Part shown: positions 7,290 through 15,629 of the stretch, piece after piece
How positions within the stretch are numbered: position 1 is the first letter of the stretch
How the letters are laid out: every line of letters begins with the position of its first letter
Assembly (NCBI RefSeq): GCF_000239815.1
Contig: NZ_CAFK01000165.1
Coordinates: 1 to 46,757, forward strand
Length of the DNA: 46,757 nucleotides
Direction of reading: 5' to 3'
Origin: Bradyrhizobium sp. STM 3843
GTDB lineage: Bacteria > Pseudomonadota > Alphaproteobacteria > Rhizobiales > Xanthobacteraceae
Translations under genes and position numbers: made by a program
The notes under the pieces: generated by a model
Told to the model about the DNA's origin: nothing
Database searches by the model: none
What the model saw: the letters and a program-made list of their open reading frames with translations, nothing else

Positions 7290-8452
7290 TTGCAGAGCTT
7301 ATCGAGCATGCAGGCGCGGATCGCGTCAGCGAACTCCGGTGTCAGCGCGGCGGGCGGATCGTTTGATCGCCAATATCCGGCCGTGCGCAATGCCGGCATC
7401 GTTTGCTTCAACACCGATTCACTAAGCGCCACAGCGTGAATCATGTCATCAAATGCGAGATCGAATTGATCGAGCTCTCGATGCATGCGAGCCCGCATGC
7501 GGCGGGCGTCACCATCCATCGGATCGATCTCGACAGTCTTGTCGAAGTCCGCGAGCGCGTCCTGAAACTGCCGAAGCCGCGCATGGAGCAAGCCAAGTGA
7601 AAAGAATGTGTCGTAGCTCTTCGAGCCGAGCGCAATCGCCTCCTGCAGATCGGAGAAGGCATCCTTTTCACGTCCCGGGCGGTAGGTCAGGAATTTGCCT
7701 CTGGCAGCCAAGGAAGCCGCCGAGCGCCGATAGGCGACGGCGGAATTCAGATCCTGCTCGGCTTGGTCGAACTGCCAGAGCAAGGTGTAGATATAAGCGC
7801 GGTCTTTCAGGGCGATGATGTGAAAGTCGAGTCGATCGCCATTTCCGTCGAGATAGCCCTGACGGTTGATATCGTCGGGAGCAATGGCCACTAGTGCGTT
7901 GGCATCTTTCAGGGCATCGCCGAACCGGCGTTGCCCCAGATAAATCTTGCTTCGGAACAGGAGGGCATAGGCATCTTTCGGATCCGCTGCCAGAGCCAGC
8001 GTGTAGTAGCGGCTTGCCTCCTCGACAGCGCCCATGTCCTCGTTCAGCGCGCCGACCGTTCGCAACGCGTGCCCGTTCGATGGATTCAGCGCCAGAGCTT
8101 TTTGAAGGTATGACAGACCTTCCTCATGGCGGCCGGCGCGAAAGGCGATATTGGCGCGGAAAACCAATAGCTCCTCATTGGTCGGCGTCAGCTCGATTGC
8201 TGCGTCATAGTCCTGACCGGCAAGGGCAAAGCGTTTGGTGTTGTGATAGCCCATGCCACGAATGAACAACGCGTAGCCGCGTTCGGCCGCAGGCCTTGTC
8301 TGGTCGGCGATCACTTTGGAGCAGGGATCGATGACACTCTCCGGGGAGACCTGGACCTCCGGCAGCGAACATTCGCTGGCCCATGATGCACCGCTTTCTG
8401 CGCCCAGAACCGCGCATGCGACAACGACGCTGAAGACCGCTGACCGGACCAT
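7286..8452 (-). CDS. Exported TPR-repeat protein, upstream paralogue
   Basis: Protein of about 388 residues. The frame is open to 8491, but ATG 8452 is preceded by GGGGAG at a 9-nt spacing and opens directly into a signal peptide (MVRSAVFSVVVACAVLG, cleavage near SWA/SE). Several tetratricopeptide units fill the rest, for example AGQDYDAAIELTPTNEELL, LSYLQKALALNPSNGHAL and ALADFDKTVEIDPMDGDARRM. The C-terminus has ALRTAGYW followed by IRACMLDKLCK, resembling the end of the next gene; the two probably arose by tandem duplication. They overlap by 4 nt and form an operon. The GY-containing tail is reminiscent of half a peptidoglycan-binding repeat, but this is weak. Confidence 0.85.
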   Translation of the reverse strand: MVRSAVFSVVVACAVLGAESGASWASECSLPEVQVSPESVIDPCSKVIADQTRPAAERGYALFIRGMGYHNTKRFALAGQDYDAAIELTPTNEELLVFRANIAFRAGRHEEGLSYLQKALALNPSNGHALRTVGALNEDMGAVEEASRYYTLALAADPKDAYALLFRSKIYLGQRRFGDALKDANALVAIAPDDINRQGYLDGNGDRLDFHIIALKDRAYIYTLLWQFDQAEQDLNSAVAYRRSAASLAARGKFLTYRPGREKDAFSDLQEAIALGSKSYDTFFSLGLLHARLRQFQDALADFDKTVEIDPMDGDARRMRARMHRELDQFDLAFDDMIHAVALSESVLKQTMPALRTAGYWRSNDPPAALTPEFADAIRACMLDKLCK

Positions 8453-8564
8453 CTGTGATTTCTCCCCGAGATGGGAAAACCATACCGACAAAAATGGAAG
8501 CCGCGTCTAACGCGACAGCTAAAGCTTTATGGATTCGATCGCCGCTGAGCACTGCTCGCCGCGA

Positions 8565-9917
8565 CTACGCATTCTCCGCGAACGCCACCGTCACCCGCAA
8601 TCCGCCCTCGGGCGAGTCTGACAGCGCAAGCCGCGCGCCAAGGGCGTCGGCGATCTGTTTGACGATGGCAAGCCCGAGTCCGCTGCCGCCGGTGGTACGG
8701 CTGCGCGAGGTCTCCAGGCGGAAGAACGGCTGGAACACCGCCTGGCGCGCCTCTGGCGGAATGCCGGGACCGTCATCATCGATGGCGACCACCGCGCCCT
8801 GATCGCGCAGCAGCCGCACCGTGCAATGCGGCGCAAACCGTAATGCGTTCTCGACCAGATTGACGAACAGCCGCCGCACGGCAACCGGTTCGGCCTTGAT
8901 CGCCAGGGGATCATCGCCGAGCTCGGCGCGGATGGCAGCACCGGTGTGCTGCTGGTCTTCGACGATGCTGGCGAGCAGGGCGCGCAGATCGACTGGCCGG
9001 TGCTGCGCCGTCGCGAAGCCGCCGCGGGCCACCGCAAGCCCATCGTCGAGCAGCCGCGTCATCTCGTCGAGATCGGCGGCGGCCTTGTCACGCTGCTCCT
9101 CGTCGGGCAGCCGCTCGATCCGCAGCCGCAGCCGGGTGATGTAAGTCTTGAGGTCATGCGAGACCGCGCCGAGCAGCAGCGTGCGACCGCGCACCAGCTC
9201 TGAAATGCGTTCCTGCATCTCGTTGACCGCGGTGATCAGTTTCCTGATCTCCGGCGCGCCGGCCGGCTTCACTTGCAACGTGGAGCCGTTGCCGGTGAAC
9301 TGCTCGAGCGACCTGCTCAACGCGCGCAAGGGCCGTGCTTCGCGCGCGATCGCGATGACAGCGGCGATGCCGATGAATGCGCCGAGTAGCCCGATGCCGA
9401 ATCCCGGCGGCCAACCGAACAGCCGCCGCGCCACCGGGCCGACCGCCTCGAACGCGACATAGTCGCCGCTGCGCAGCGAGACCGCGAAGCGGATCGAACG
9501 CTGGGTCGCGCGCCAGTAGTCGCCAAGGTGCCATTCGCTCCAGCGCGGCATCGTGTTGCGATAGCCGAGCGCGACCACCTCGCGCGGCTGCAATGCGCTA
9601 AGATAGAGCGACAGGAAACGTTCGACGATCGGCAGCCGCCGCATGCCGACCGCCGGCTGTGGCAGCTCATGCGTGATGGTGACATGCAGACGGTCGGAGC
9701 TGACCGCCTTCAGCACGGCGGCGCGCTCGGACGGCTCGGTCTTTTCGATCAGCTCGACGATGCCGGTCACCTGCTCGGGCAACGGGAATATCCGGACGAT
9801 GAGGTCCTCGCGGGATTCGCTGACGAACAGCCAGGCGAGGCCCGCCGCCCACAAGGCGAGCAGCGCGAACAGCACGATCGCCATCAGGCGTCCTGCGAAG
9901 CCGAGCCGGCCGAGCAT
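8565..9917 (-). CDS. Sensor histidine kinase, EnvZ/RstB-like, with altered H box
   Basis: Membrane kinase of 450 residues. Helix 1 spans about 9-31 and helix 2 about 171-191; the periplasmic loop between has no named fold I recognise. A HAMP segment (about 192-245) precedes HisKA with His254 in AVSHDLKTYITRLRLR. The Pro that normally follows the Thr (HDLRTP) is Tyr259 here, read clearly as TAC. The ATPase is complete: NLVENALRFA (Asn357), AIDDDGPGIP, and GGSGLGLAIVKQI. It starts 3 nt after the stop of its regulator. The substituted Pro sits in the segment that shapes kinase and phosphatase activity in this family, so the activity balance may be unusual; the signal is unknown. Confidence 0.9.
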   Translation of the reverse strand: MLGRLGFAGRLMAIVLFALLALWAAGLAWLFVSESREDLIVRIFPLPEQVTGIVELIEKTEPSERAAVLKAVSSDRLHVTITHELPQPAVGMRRLPIVERFLSLYLSALQPREVVALGYRNTMPRWSEWHLGDYWRATQRSIRFAVSLRSGDYVAFEAVGPVARRLFGWPPGFGIGLLGAFIGIAAVIAIAREARPLRALSRSLEQFTGNGSTLQVKPAGAPEIRKLITAVNEMQERISELVRGRTLLLGAVSHDLKTYITRLRLRIERLPDEEQRDKAAADLDEMTRLLDDGLAVARGGFATAQHRPVDLRALLASIVEDQQHTGAAIRAELGDDPLAIKAEPVAVRRLFVNLVENALRFAPHCTVRLLRDQGAVVAIDDDGPGIPPEARQAVFQPFFRLETSRSRTTGGSGLGLAIVKQIADALGARLALSDSPEGGLRVTVAFAENA

Positions 9918-9920
9918 CTC

Positions 9921-10622
9921 TCAAGATTCCTTCACGGTGCCCGTGAAGATGTAGCCGGCGCTGCGCACCGTCTTGATCAGCTCGCCGTCGCGTTCGATCT
10001 TCTTGCGCAGCCTGCTCACCTGCACGTCGATGGTACGATCGAGCGGATCGGCCTGCCGGCCGCGGGTCCAGTCCATCAGCTGCTCGCGCGACAGCACGCG
10101 GTTCGGCCGGGTGAGGAAGCAGCTGAGCAGCTCGAACTCCGCGGACGTCAGCGCCACCTGATTGCCGTCGCCGTCGGTCACCTCGCGCTTGTCGAGATCG
10201 GCGCTCAGCGTGCCGTTGACGACAAAGCGCCGGCTCTCGATCGGCGGCGGCTCGGCGCGGCGCAGGATGGCGCGGATGCGGGCGGCGAGCTCGCGCGGAT
10301 TGAACGGCTTGGGCAGATAGTCGTCGGCGCCCATTTCGAGGCCGATGATGCGGTCGACGTCGTCGCCCTTGGCGGTCAGCATCAGGATCGGCACCCGCGA
10401 CGACGCGCGCAGCCGCCGGCAGATCGACAACCCGTCCTCGCCCGGCAGCATGATGTCGAGCACGACCAGATCGGGCTCGCCGAAGGTGGCGCGAAAACGA
10501 TCCAGCGCCGCGCCGCCGTCGCCGACCTCGACCCGAAAATTCTCGCGCGACAGGTAGTCCCGCAGCAGGCTGCGGATCTCGATGTCGTCCTCGATGATCA
10601 GGATGTGCGGCCGGTTGTTCAT
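9921..10622 (-). CDS. OmpR-family response regulator (RstA/OmpR-like)
   Basis: Regulator of 233 residues. The receiver domain has LIIEDDIE, phospho-acceptor Asp56 (VVLDIMLPGEDG), LMLTAKGDD and the Lys of DDYLPKPFN. The winged helix follows (about 135-233) with LTSAEFELLSCFLTRPNRVLSR and ends at RSAGYIFTG. The frame remains open to 10919, but the protein-like part begins at ATG 10622, giving the normal family length; an ATG five codons upstream is a possible alternative. First gene of the regulator-kinase operon and divergent from the Cys-rich protein gene. A sequence close to the RstA box lies 56 nt upstream (10678-10691), so autoregulation and control of the divergent gene are plausible. Confidence 0.92.
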   Translation of the reverse strand: MNNRPHILIIEDDIEIRSLLRDYLSRENFRVEVGDGGAALDRFRATFGEPDLVVLDIMLPGEDGLSICRRLRASSRVPILMLTAKGDDVDRIIGLEMGADDYLPKPFNPRELAARIRAILRRAEPPPIESRRFVVNGTLSADLDKREVTDGDGNQVALTSAEFELLSCFLTRPNRVLSREQLMDWTRGRQADPLDRTIDVQVSRLRKKIERDGELIKTVRSAGYIFTGTVKES

Positions 10623-10677
10623 GGGCGGCACCATAGGAACAGAGGCGCCCGCCGGGCAAGCCGCCGCGGCGCCTCGA

Positions 10678-10691
10678 TACAAATCGTTACG
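10678..10691. promoter_or_regulatory. RstA-box-like sequence
   Basis: TACAAATCGTTACG resembles the enterobacterial RstA box (TACATNTNGTTACA), differing at position 5 and the last base. It lies between the divergent starts at 10622 and 10789, where the neighbouring OmpR-family regulator would be expected to act. The match is by eye, and transfer of a gammaproteobacterial consensus to this organism is an inference. Confidence 0.4.
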
Positions 10692-10788
10692 TTCGGCCGC
10701 TCCCTTTGCAATGCCGCCGCAAACTCGCTCCGTGAGGCTGCGGTGGACGCCCACACAGGGGCCAAGCCGAACCGAGGGAGACAGGGAC

Positions 10789-11121
10789 ATGTCGTCGATC
10801 AGGACGTATCTGGGTGCCGTGGTGCTGGCAGCGATCGCATTTCCGGCGTTTGCCGCCGAGCCGGGTGTCGATGACGCGAAGCGCCTCGCGACGTTCCGTG
10901 CCGGCGTCGCGGCCTGCATGTCGGACCGCGTCCGGCTCTGCCCGGATGTGACACCCGGCGAGGGCCGGATCGTGGCCTGCCTGGCCGCTCACACCGATCG
11001 GCTCAATCCGGTGTGCGCGGTGGCGATGGAACGGGGAAGCGAGGCCTTGATGGCCCTGGCGCGCGCCATGCGTCCGAATCCCATGGTCAAGACGTCGACC
11101 GACCGCGACTCCGGAAAATAG
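10789..11121 (+). CDS. Small exported Cys-rich repeat protein
   Basis: Protein of 110 residues. A signal peptide (about 1-23, MSSIRTYLGAVVLAAIAFPAFAAE) is followed by FRAGVAACMSDRVRLCPDVTPGEGRIVACLAAH and NPVCAVAM. The spacing of the four Cys residues matches the short Cys-rich repeat of GLG1 (the FGF-receptor-like PF00839 type) that occurs in small bacterial exported proteins. GAGGGAGA upstream of ATG 10789 supports this start; the longer frame from 10582 overlaps the promoter region. It is divergent from the two-component operon and may belong to its regulon. Its molecular role is unknown. Confidence 0.8.
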   Translation: MSSIRTYLGAVVLAAIAFPAFAAEPGVDDAKRLATFRAGVAACMSDRVRLCPDVTPGEGRIVACLAAHTDRLNPVCAVAMERGSEALMALARAMRPNPMVKTSTDRDSGK

Positions 11122-11223
11122 TCGCCCGGCCTGAGGTCATGGCGTCCTGTTGCGGCCCCTCATTGCGTCTCCGCTCAACCTGTGCTGTGAGAGCCCGGAG
11201 ATCCGGGACAAGGGGAGAGCGCG

Positions 11224-11835
11224 ATGCGCAGATTTTGGACCGTGCTGGCGGCATTGATGACGTTGAGCCTGACCAATTGCGGCTACAACGCGATCCAGGG
11301 CAATGACGAGCAGGTCAAGGCCGCCTGGTCCGAGGTCGTCAACCAGTATCAGCGGCGTGCCGACCTCGTTCCCAATCTGGTCAACTCGGTCAAGGGTTTC
11401 GCCCAGCAGGAGAAGGATGTCCTGCTTGGGGTCACCAATGCGCGGGCCAAGGTCGGCAGCATCCAGGCGACGCCGGAGGTGATCAACGATCCGGCCGCGT
11501 TCCAGAAGTTCCAGCAGGCGCAGGGCGAGCTGACCAGTGCGCTGTCGAGGCTGCTGGTCGTCACCGAGAACTATCCGCAGCTGAAGTCGGATGCGCTGTT
11601 CCGCGACCTGATGTCTCAGCTCGAGGGCACCGAGAACCGGATCACGGTGGCGCGCAACCGCTACATCAAGTCGGTGCAGGAATATAACGTCTCGATCCGC
11701 ACCTTCCCGAACAATCTCACCGCGATGATGTTCGGCTACAAGGACAAGCCGAACTTCACGGTCGAGAACGAGCGCGAGATCTCGGTGGCGCCCAAGGTCG
11801 ATTTCAACGTGCCCGCACCGGCACCTGCGAAATAG
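11224..11835 (+). CDS. lemA: LemA family lipoprotein
   Basis: Protein of 203 residues. The N-terminal signal ends in a lipobox (LTNC/G), so the mature protein is probably lipid-anchored. The rest is the LemA four-helix fold, with the hallmark VKAAWSEVVNQYQRRADLVPNLVNSVKGFA and a later FLRDLMSQLEGTENRI-like helix (FRDLMSQLEGTENRI). The end is Pro/Ala-rich. AAGGGGAGAG precedes ATG 11224. It is followed after 17 nt by a TPM-domain protein and then a second one. LemA next to TPM-domain genes is a common arrangement in proteobacteria; the biochemical role is not settled, though membrane protein quality control has been suggested for the group. Confidence 0.93.
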   Translation: MRRFWTVLAALMTLSLTNCGYNAIQGNDEQVKAAWSEVVNQYQRRADLVPNLVNSVKGFAQQEKDVLLGVTNARAKVGSIQATPEVINDPAAFQKFQQAQGELTSALSRLLVVTENYPQLKSDALFRDLMSQLEGTENRITVARNRYIKSVQEYNVSIRTFPNNLTAMMFGYKDKPNFTVENEREISVAPKVDFNVPAPAPAK

Positions 11836-11852
11836 TTCGGAGCGGGGCGACC

Positions 11853-12761
11853 GTGCGCGCAATCCCGGCAGCGAGGACACTCGTCGCGGCGCTCCTTCTG
11901 TGCGTCGCATGTCTCGCGTCAGCCTTCGCCGACGTCGCGGTGCCGCAGCTCACCGGCCGCGCGGTCGATCAGACCGGCACCTTGTCGGCCTCCGACATCG
12001 CGGGCCTGAACAGCAAGCTGAAGGATCTGGAGACGCACAAAGGCAGCCAGGTCGCGGTGCTGATCGTGCCGACCACGCAGCCCGAGACCATCGAGCAGTT
12101 CTCGATCCGCGTCGCGGAAGCCTGGAAGATCGGGCGCAAGAAGATCGACGACGGCGCGCTGCTCGTGGTCGCCAAGAACGACCACCGGGTGCGGATCGAG
12201 GTCGGCTACGGCCTGGAAGGCAGCCTGACCGACGTCACGTCCCGGCGCATCATCGACGAGGACATCACCCCGAAGTTCAGAACCGGGGACTTTGCCGGCG
12301 GCATCAACGCCGGCATCGACCGCATCATTGCCGTTGCCAACGGCGAAACACTGCCGGCGCCGGAGCCGCAGGCCTCGCATGGCGTCGATCTGGATTGGGA
12401 CAATATCAGCTCGCTGGCGCCCTTTGTCCTGGTCGGCGCAATCTTCGTTGCCGGCTTCCTTCGCGCGATCCTCGGCCGGTTCTTGGGGGCGATCGCGACC
12501 GGCGGCGTGGTTGGTGTGATCGCATGGGCCATCGCGGGCTCGCTGGCCGCAGCTTTTCTGGTCGGCATCGTCGGCTTCGTCGTCGCCATGTTTGCAGACG
12601 CGCTCAGCTCGTTCGGGCCGCCGGGGCGTGGTTATGGCGGCGGCTGGTCAGGCGGCTCGTCGTCGGGCGGCTGGAGCAGCGGCGGCAGCCGATCCGATGA
12701 TGGCGGCTTTTCCGGGCGTGGCGGCAGTTTCGGCGGCGGCGGCGCCTCGGGAAGCTGGTGA
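11853..12761 (+). CDS. TPM-domain membrane protein (YgcG family)
   Basis: Protein of 302 residues starting at GTG. It has a signal peptide (about 1-26), then a TPM domain (about 30-165) with VPQLTGRAVDQTGTLSAS, GSQVAVLIVPTT and VRIEVGYGLEGSLTD. Two or three hydrophobic helices follow at about 188-250, and a Gly/Ser/Trp-rich tail runs from about 253 to the end at GASGSW. This order, with a low-complexity Gly/Ser tail, is typical of YgcG. It is the middle gene of the lemA-TPM-TPM operon. The TPM domain (also in plant TLP18.3) has been linked to phosphatase activity and photosystem repair in plants; in bacteria its job is not firmly known. Confidence 0.9.
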   Translation: MRAIPAARTLVAALLLCVACLASAFADVAVPQLTGRAVDQTGTLSASDIAGLNSKLKDLETHKGSQVAVLIVPTTQPETIEQFSIRVAEAWKIGRKKIDDGALLVVAKNDHRVRIEVGYGLEGSLTDVTSRRIIDEDITPKFRTGDFAGGINAGIDRIIAVANGETLPAPEPQASHGVDLDWDNISSLAPFVLVGAIFVAGFLRAILGRFLGAIATGGVVGVIAWAIAGSLAAAFLVGIVGFVVAMFADALSSFGPPGRGYGGGWSGGSSSGGWSSGGSRSDDGGFSGRGGSFGGGGASGSW

Positions 12762-12779
12762 CGGGATGGGCTGGCGAAC

Positions 12780-13277
12780 ATGAGCATCACGCGCATTCTG
12801 CGGCATCTGCTCGAGCATCATTGGCGGGTGCGACGCGTGTTCCCGTCCGACATGCGCGACCGCATCGCGCAGGCGATCACGACGGCCGAGACCACCCACT
12901 CGGGACAGGTGCGCTTCGTGGTCGAAGGCGCGCTGGACGGCAGGCCGCTGTTCCGCGACCAGCCGGCGCGCGAACGTGCCCTGGATCTGTTCGCGCATCT
13001 GCGGATCTGGGACACCGCTCAGAACAACGGCGTCCTGATCTATCTGCTGCTTGCCGACCGCGATGTCGAGATCGTCGCCGACCGCGGCATCGACGCTCGG
13101 GTCGGCAAGGATGGCTGGGAACGCATCTGCCGCGCGATGGAGCAGGATTTCCGCCACGGCCGGTTCGAGCATGGCGTCATCGCCGGCGTCGCGGCGGTAT
13201 CGCGTGAACTGGCCAGGCATTTCCCGCCGCATGCCGGCAGCCCGAACGAGCTGCCGGACGAGCCGGTGGTGATGTAG
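12780..13277 (+). CDS. Stand-alone TPM-domain protein without signal peptide
   Basis: Protein of 165 residues, almost wholly a divergent TPM domain: RDRIAQAITTAETTHSGQVRFVVEGALD, LRIWDTAQNNGVLIYLLLADRDVEIVADRGID and GFEHGVIAG-like end (RFEHGVIAGVAAV). It has no signal peptide and no membrane helix, unlike the gene before it, so it probably stays in the cytoplasm or binds the membrane protein. It starts 18 nt after the previous stop and closes the lemA-TPM-TPM operon. Its stop lies 6 nt from the end of the convergent membrane-protein gene. Confidence 0.88.
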   Translation: MSITRILRHLLEHHWRVRRVFPSDMRDRIAQAITTAETTHSGQVRFVVEGALDGRPLFRDQPARERALDLFAHLRIWDTAQNNGVLIYLLLADRDVEIVADRGIDARVGKDGWERICRAMEQDFRHGRFEHGVIAGVAAVSRELARHFPPHAGSPNELPDEPVVM

Positions 13278-13283
13278 GTGCGG

Positions 13284-13793
13284 CTACCCGAGCCGGTGCT
13301 TCACATAAAGCGCAAGCGGCACCGCATAGAAGAAATGCGACATGAAGCCGCCGATGATCACCATGGGATCGAGATAGTCCGGATGATTGCTCGACACGAC
13401 CGCGATGGCGACGTGCATCACGATCCAGAGCATCACGGCGAAGAACAGCGCCACCAGCGTCGCCTCATAGCCGCGGCGACGGAAATACGGCCAGATCAGC
13501 GCGAACACGACACCCCAGGCCAGTGCGAACACGAAGTGGATGCCGGTGCCGACGACATAGGCAATGGCTCCCAGCGAATCCTGCACGCCCTTGCCGAACA
13601 CAAGCCCGGTGGCATTGCGCGGAATGCCTGCGAGCGGCATCAGATGCTGTACACCGACCCAGACGATGGCCTCGTAGATCCAGATGATGACGCCGCCGAG
13701 CAGGCCACCCATCAGGCCGGCGCGGATGGCGAGGCCGCGGTCTGAGCTCACGGCATCGGATCGTGCGAGGTCGTTCGCAGCATAAGTACTCAT
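13284..13793 (-). CDS. Hypothetical four-helix membrane protein
   Basis: Protein of 169 residues. After a soluble start of about 25 residues there are four hydrophobic segments: about 26-48 (AGLMGGLLGGVIIWIYEAIV), 78-102 (YVVGTGIHFVFALAWGVVFAL), 112-135 (LVALFFAVMLWIVMHVAIAVV) and 145-162. The layout recalls YagU/DUF1440-like small membrane proteins, but I cannot assign it firmly. GGGGAGGACAA just upstream of ATG 13793 supports the start. It is monocistronic and converges on the TPM operon with 6 nt between stops. The function is unknown. Confidence 0.75.
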   Translation of the reverse strand: MSTYAANDLARSDAVSSDRGLAIRAGLMGGLLGGVIIWIYEAIVWVGVQHLMPLAGIPRNATGLVFGKGVQDSLGAIAYVVGTGIHFVFALAWGVVFALIWPYFRRRGYEATLVALFFAVMLWIVMHVAIAVVSSNHPDYLDPMVIIGGFMSHFFYAVPLALYVKHRLG

Positions 13794-14062
13794 TATTGTC
13801 CTCCCCGTTTTATTTATCTGATCAGCCTAACGTGGAACCGACGGGGCCGGAAGTGCACGCGCGCATCATCATGCGATGCACATCTACGAACTGTGCACCG
13901 CATGATGGCGCCAGCGCCGACATCGATCAGTTCGACGTGGAAGGCCGCCAGAAAATGGGACGAGAAAGCGACGTCAGCAACAATTGGAAACGCCAGTCGG
14001 GCGCAATCCATCAGAGACATGTTGTGGCGCGGCGGCTCTCGTTGGTGCCTCCGCGGATTAGC

Positions 14063-14317
14063 TCACCATTGCCCGGGCTGCGCTGGTGCCCTGCCTCTCT
14101 CGAACAGATTGACCGGCGGCGAAACCGGCTCGGGGGCCGTCTCCAGCCGGTTATAGCTCCATCGCGGATAGTCCCGCGCAGGATGTTTGACGCGCATTGG
14201 TTTGGTAGCTCGTGCGCGTTCGGATGCGGCTGTTGCGTCGTGCGCGCTGGCCAGCGACGCCGCAGAGAATGAGATGACGACGGCGCCGATCGCCGCGGCA
14301 AGGAATGGTCGGGTCAT
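14063..14317 (-). CDS. Small exported hypothetical protein
   Basis: Protein of 84 residues. ATG 14317 has GGAG at a 7-nt spacing and opens straight into a signal peptide (MTRPFLAAAIGAVVISF, cleavage near ASA/HD). The mature part is short, basic and Pro-rich (RVKHPARDYPRWSYNRLE), without Cys and without a domain I recognise. The frame is open farther upstream to 14461, but that part lacks protein character. It stands alone between 260-nt gaps in which I see no other gene. Confidence 0.6.
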   Translation of the reverse strand: MTRPFLAAAIGAVVISFSAASLASAHDATAASERARATKPMRVKHPARDYPRWSYNRLETAPEPVSPPVNLFERGRAPAQPGQW

Positions 14318-14579
14318 GTTGATGCTCCAAGCGATACATGAACGAGCGGACCGCGACCGCACTGCTGATGCATGGCGCGGTGATCGTTCCGGTTTCAAAT
14401 GCTTCTCGCCCGCCTGCATGATTAGGGGCGAAAAACCGAAAGCACCTTTCGGCTGAAGCAAATATTGGGATGCCCAAAGGTTTCAGAGAGACCGTTGGCG
14501 CGCGCCGGCAGCCCGGCTCACATCGCTGTGAAGGGTGATAACAGGACAGCGGGCATGAGGACCTGCCGTCCAGCTGATG

Positions 14580-15545
14580 TCAGCGGTAGCGCTCCGCCAT
14601 CGCGCGCGCGAGTTCAGCCATCATGTCGCGCAGGCCGGCAGGCTCCAGCACCTCGGCATCCGGGCCGAAGCGCAGCAATTCGGTCGCCGCGTGCCACGCC
14701 GTCATGCCGATCGGGATCGTCGCGATGCGCCAGCCATCGGCATCAGCCGTTTCCGAGATGCGCGTGCGCGCCCTGACATAAGGTTGGCTCACGACCTCCA
14801 GGAGCCTCACGCCGCGCGGCGACAGCCGCACCTTGGCTTCGTTCGGGTGCAGTTCGGCCTCGAGTCGTTCGGTGGCTGTGTGCCAATAGGCGGCGAGATC
14901 GAAATCCGAGGGCGGCGCGAAGGTCTCGTCGCGCGCGCTGCAATCGAGGATGCGTGCGACGCGATAGGTGCGCACGGTGCCGTCGATCTGGCCGGCGAGA
15001 TACCAGCTGCCGCTCTTGAGCACGAGCCCGAGCGGGGCGAGGCGGCGGCGCTTTTCCGCCCGCCAGCTCTGGTAACGGATGTCGATCACCCGGTCGGCCA
15101 GCAGCGCATCGGCGATCATCCGCAAATGCTGCGGCTCCTCGGCCTCGCCGAACCAAGCCGGCGCATCGAGATGAAAGCGCGCCTGCATCCGCCTCGCGTT
15201 GGGGCGCAGGCTGGCCGGCAGCGCCGCCACGAGCTTGGCTTGCGCCGCATTCATCGCGCCGTCGAGACCGAGTGCTGCGGCCGGCCCCGGGAGGCCTGCC
15301 ATGAATAGCGCGTCGGCCTCGGTCGGCGACAAACCGTTCAGGCGTACGCGATAGCCGTCGAGCAGGCGGAAGCCGCCTTCGGAACCGCGCTCGGCATAGA
15401 CCGGAATGCCGGCCGCTGCGAGCGCATCGACATCGCGATAGATGGTGCGCACCGAGACCTCGCAGGCTTCGGCCAGCTCGGGCGCGGTGGCCCGGCCCCG
15501 GGCCTGCAAGGTGGTGAGGATGGAGAGCAGCCGGCTCGCGCGCAT
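14580..15545 (-). CDS. YafY-type transcriptional regulator (HTH plus WYL domain)
   Basis: Protein of 321 residues. The DeoR-like helix-turn-helix is at 1-55 (LLSILTTLQARGRATAPELAEACEVSVRTIYRDVDAL). A WYL domain (about 140-225) follows with DIRYQSWRAEKRRRLAPLGLVLKSGSWYLAG, and a C-terminal WCX-like extension runs to 321. WYL domains bind small ligands or nucleic acids and tune the HTH. The gene is divergent from a glutathione S-transferase, and the 84-nt gap contains a perfect 12-bp-arm palindrome (15557-15585), so it probably represses both genes. Confidence 0.92.
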   Translation of the reverse strand: MRASRLLSILTTLQARGRATAPELAEACEVSVRTIYRDVDALAAAGIPVYAERGSEGGFRLLDGYRVRLNGLSPTEADALFMAGLPGPAAALGLDGAMNAAQAKLVAALPASLRPNARRMQARFHLDAPAWFGEAEEPQHLRMIADALLADRVIDIRYQSWRAEKRRRLAPLGLVLKSGSWYLAGQIDGTVRTYRVARILDCSARDETFAPPSDFDLAAYWHTATERLEAELHPNEAKVRLSPRGVRLLEVVSQPYVRARTRISETADADGWRIATIPIGMTAWHAATELLRFGPDAEVLEPAGLRDMMAELARAMAERYR

Positions 15546-15556
15546 GACCCGTTAAA

Positions 15557-15585
15557 CCATACCTGACACAGGATGTCAGGTATGG
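15557..15585. promoter_or_regulatory. Perfect palindromic operator between WYL regulator and GST
   Basis: Arms CCATACCTGACA (15557-15568) and TGTCAGGTATGG (15574-15585) are perfectly complementary around the 5-nt spacer CAGGA. The element starts 12 nt upstream of the regulator's start codon and ends 45 nt before the GST start, so it can cover both promoters. The TGACA/TGTCA core fits sites seen for YafY-type regulators (recalled). The symmetry is directly visible; the binding protein is inferred from position. Confidence 0.8.
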
Positions 15586-15629
15586 GGTGGCACAACGAAG
15601 TCCCTTAAGACGACAAGAGGAGACCGCCC

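Noticed and set aside
13814..14020. 68-residue minus-strand frame
   Set aside because: Rich in Arg, Cys and His without a domain or ribosome site; likely chance.
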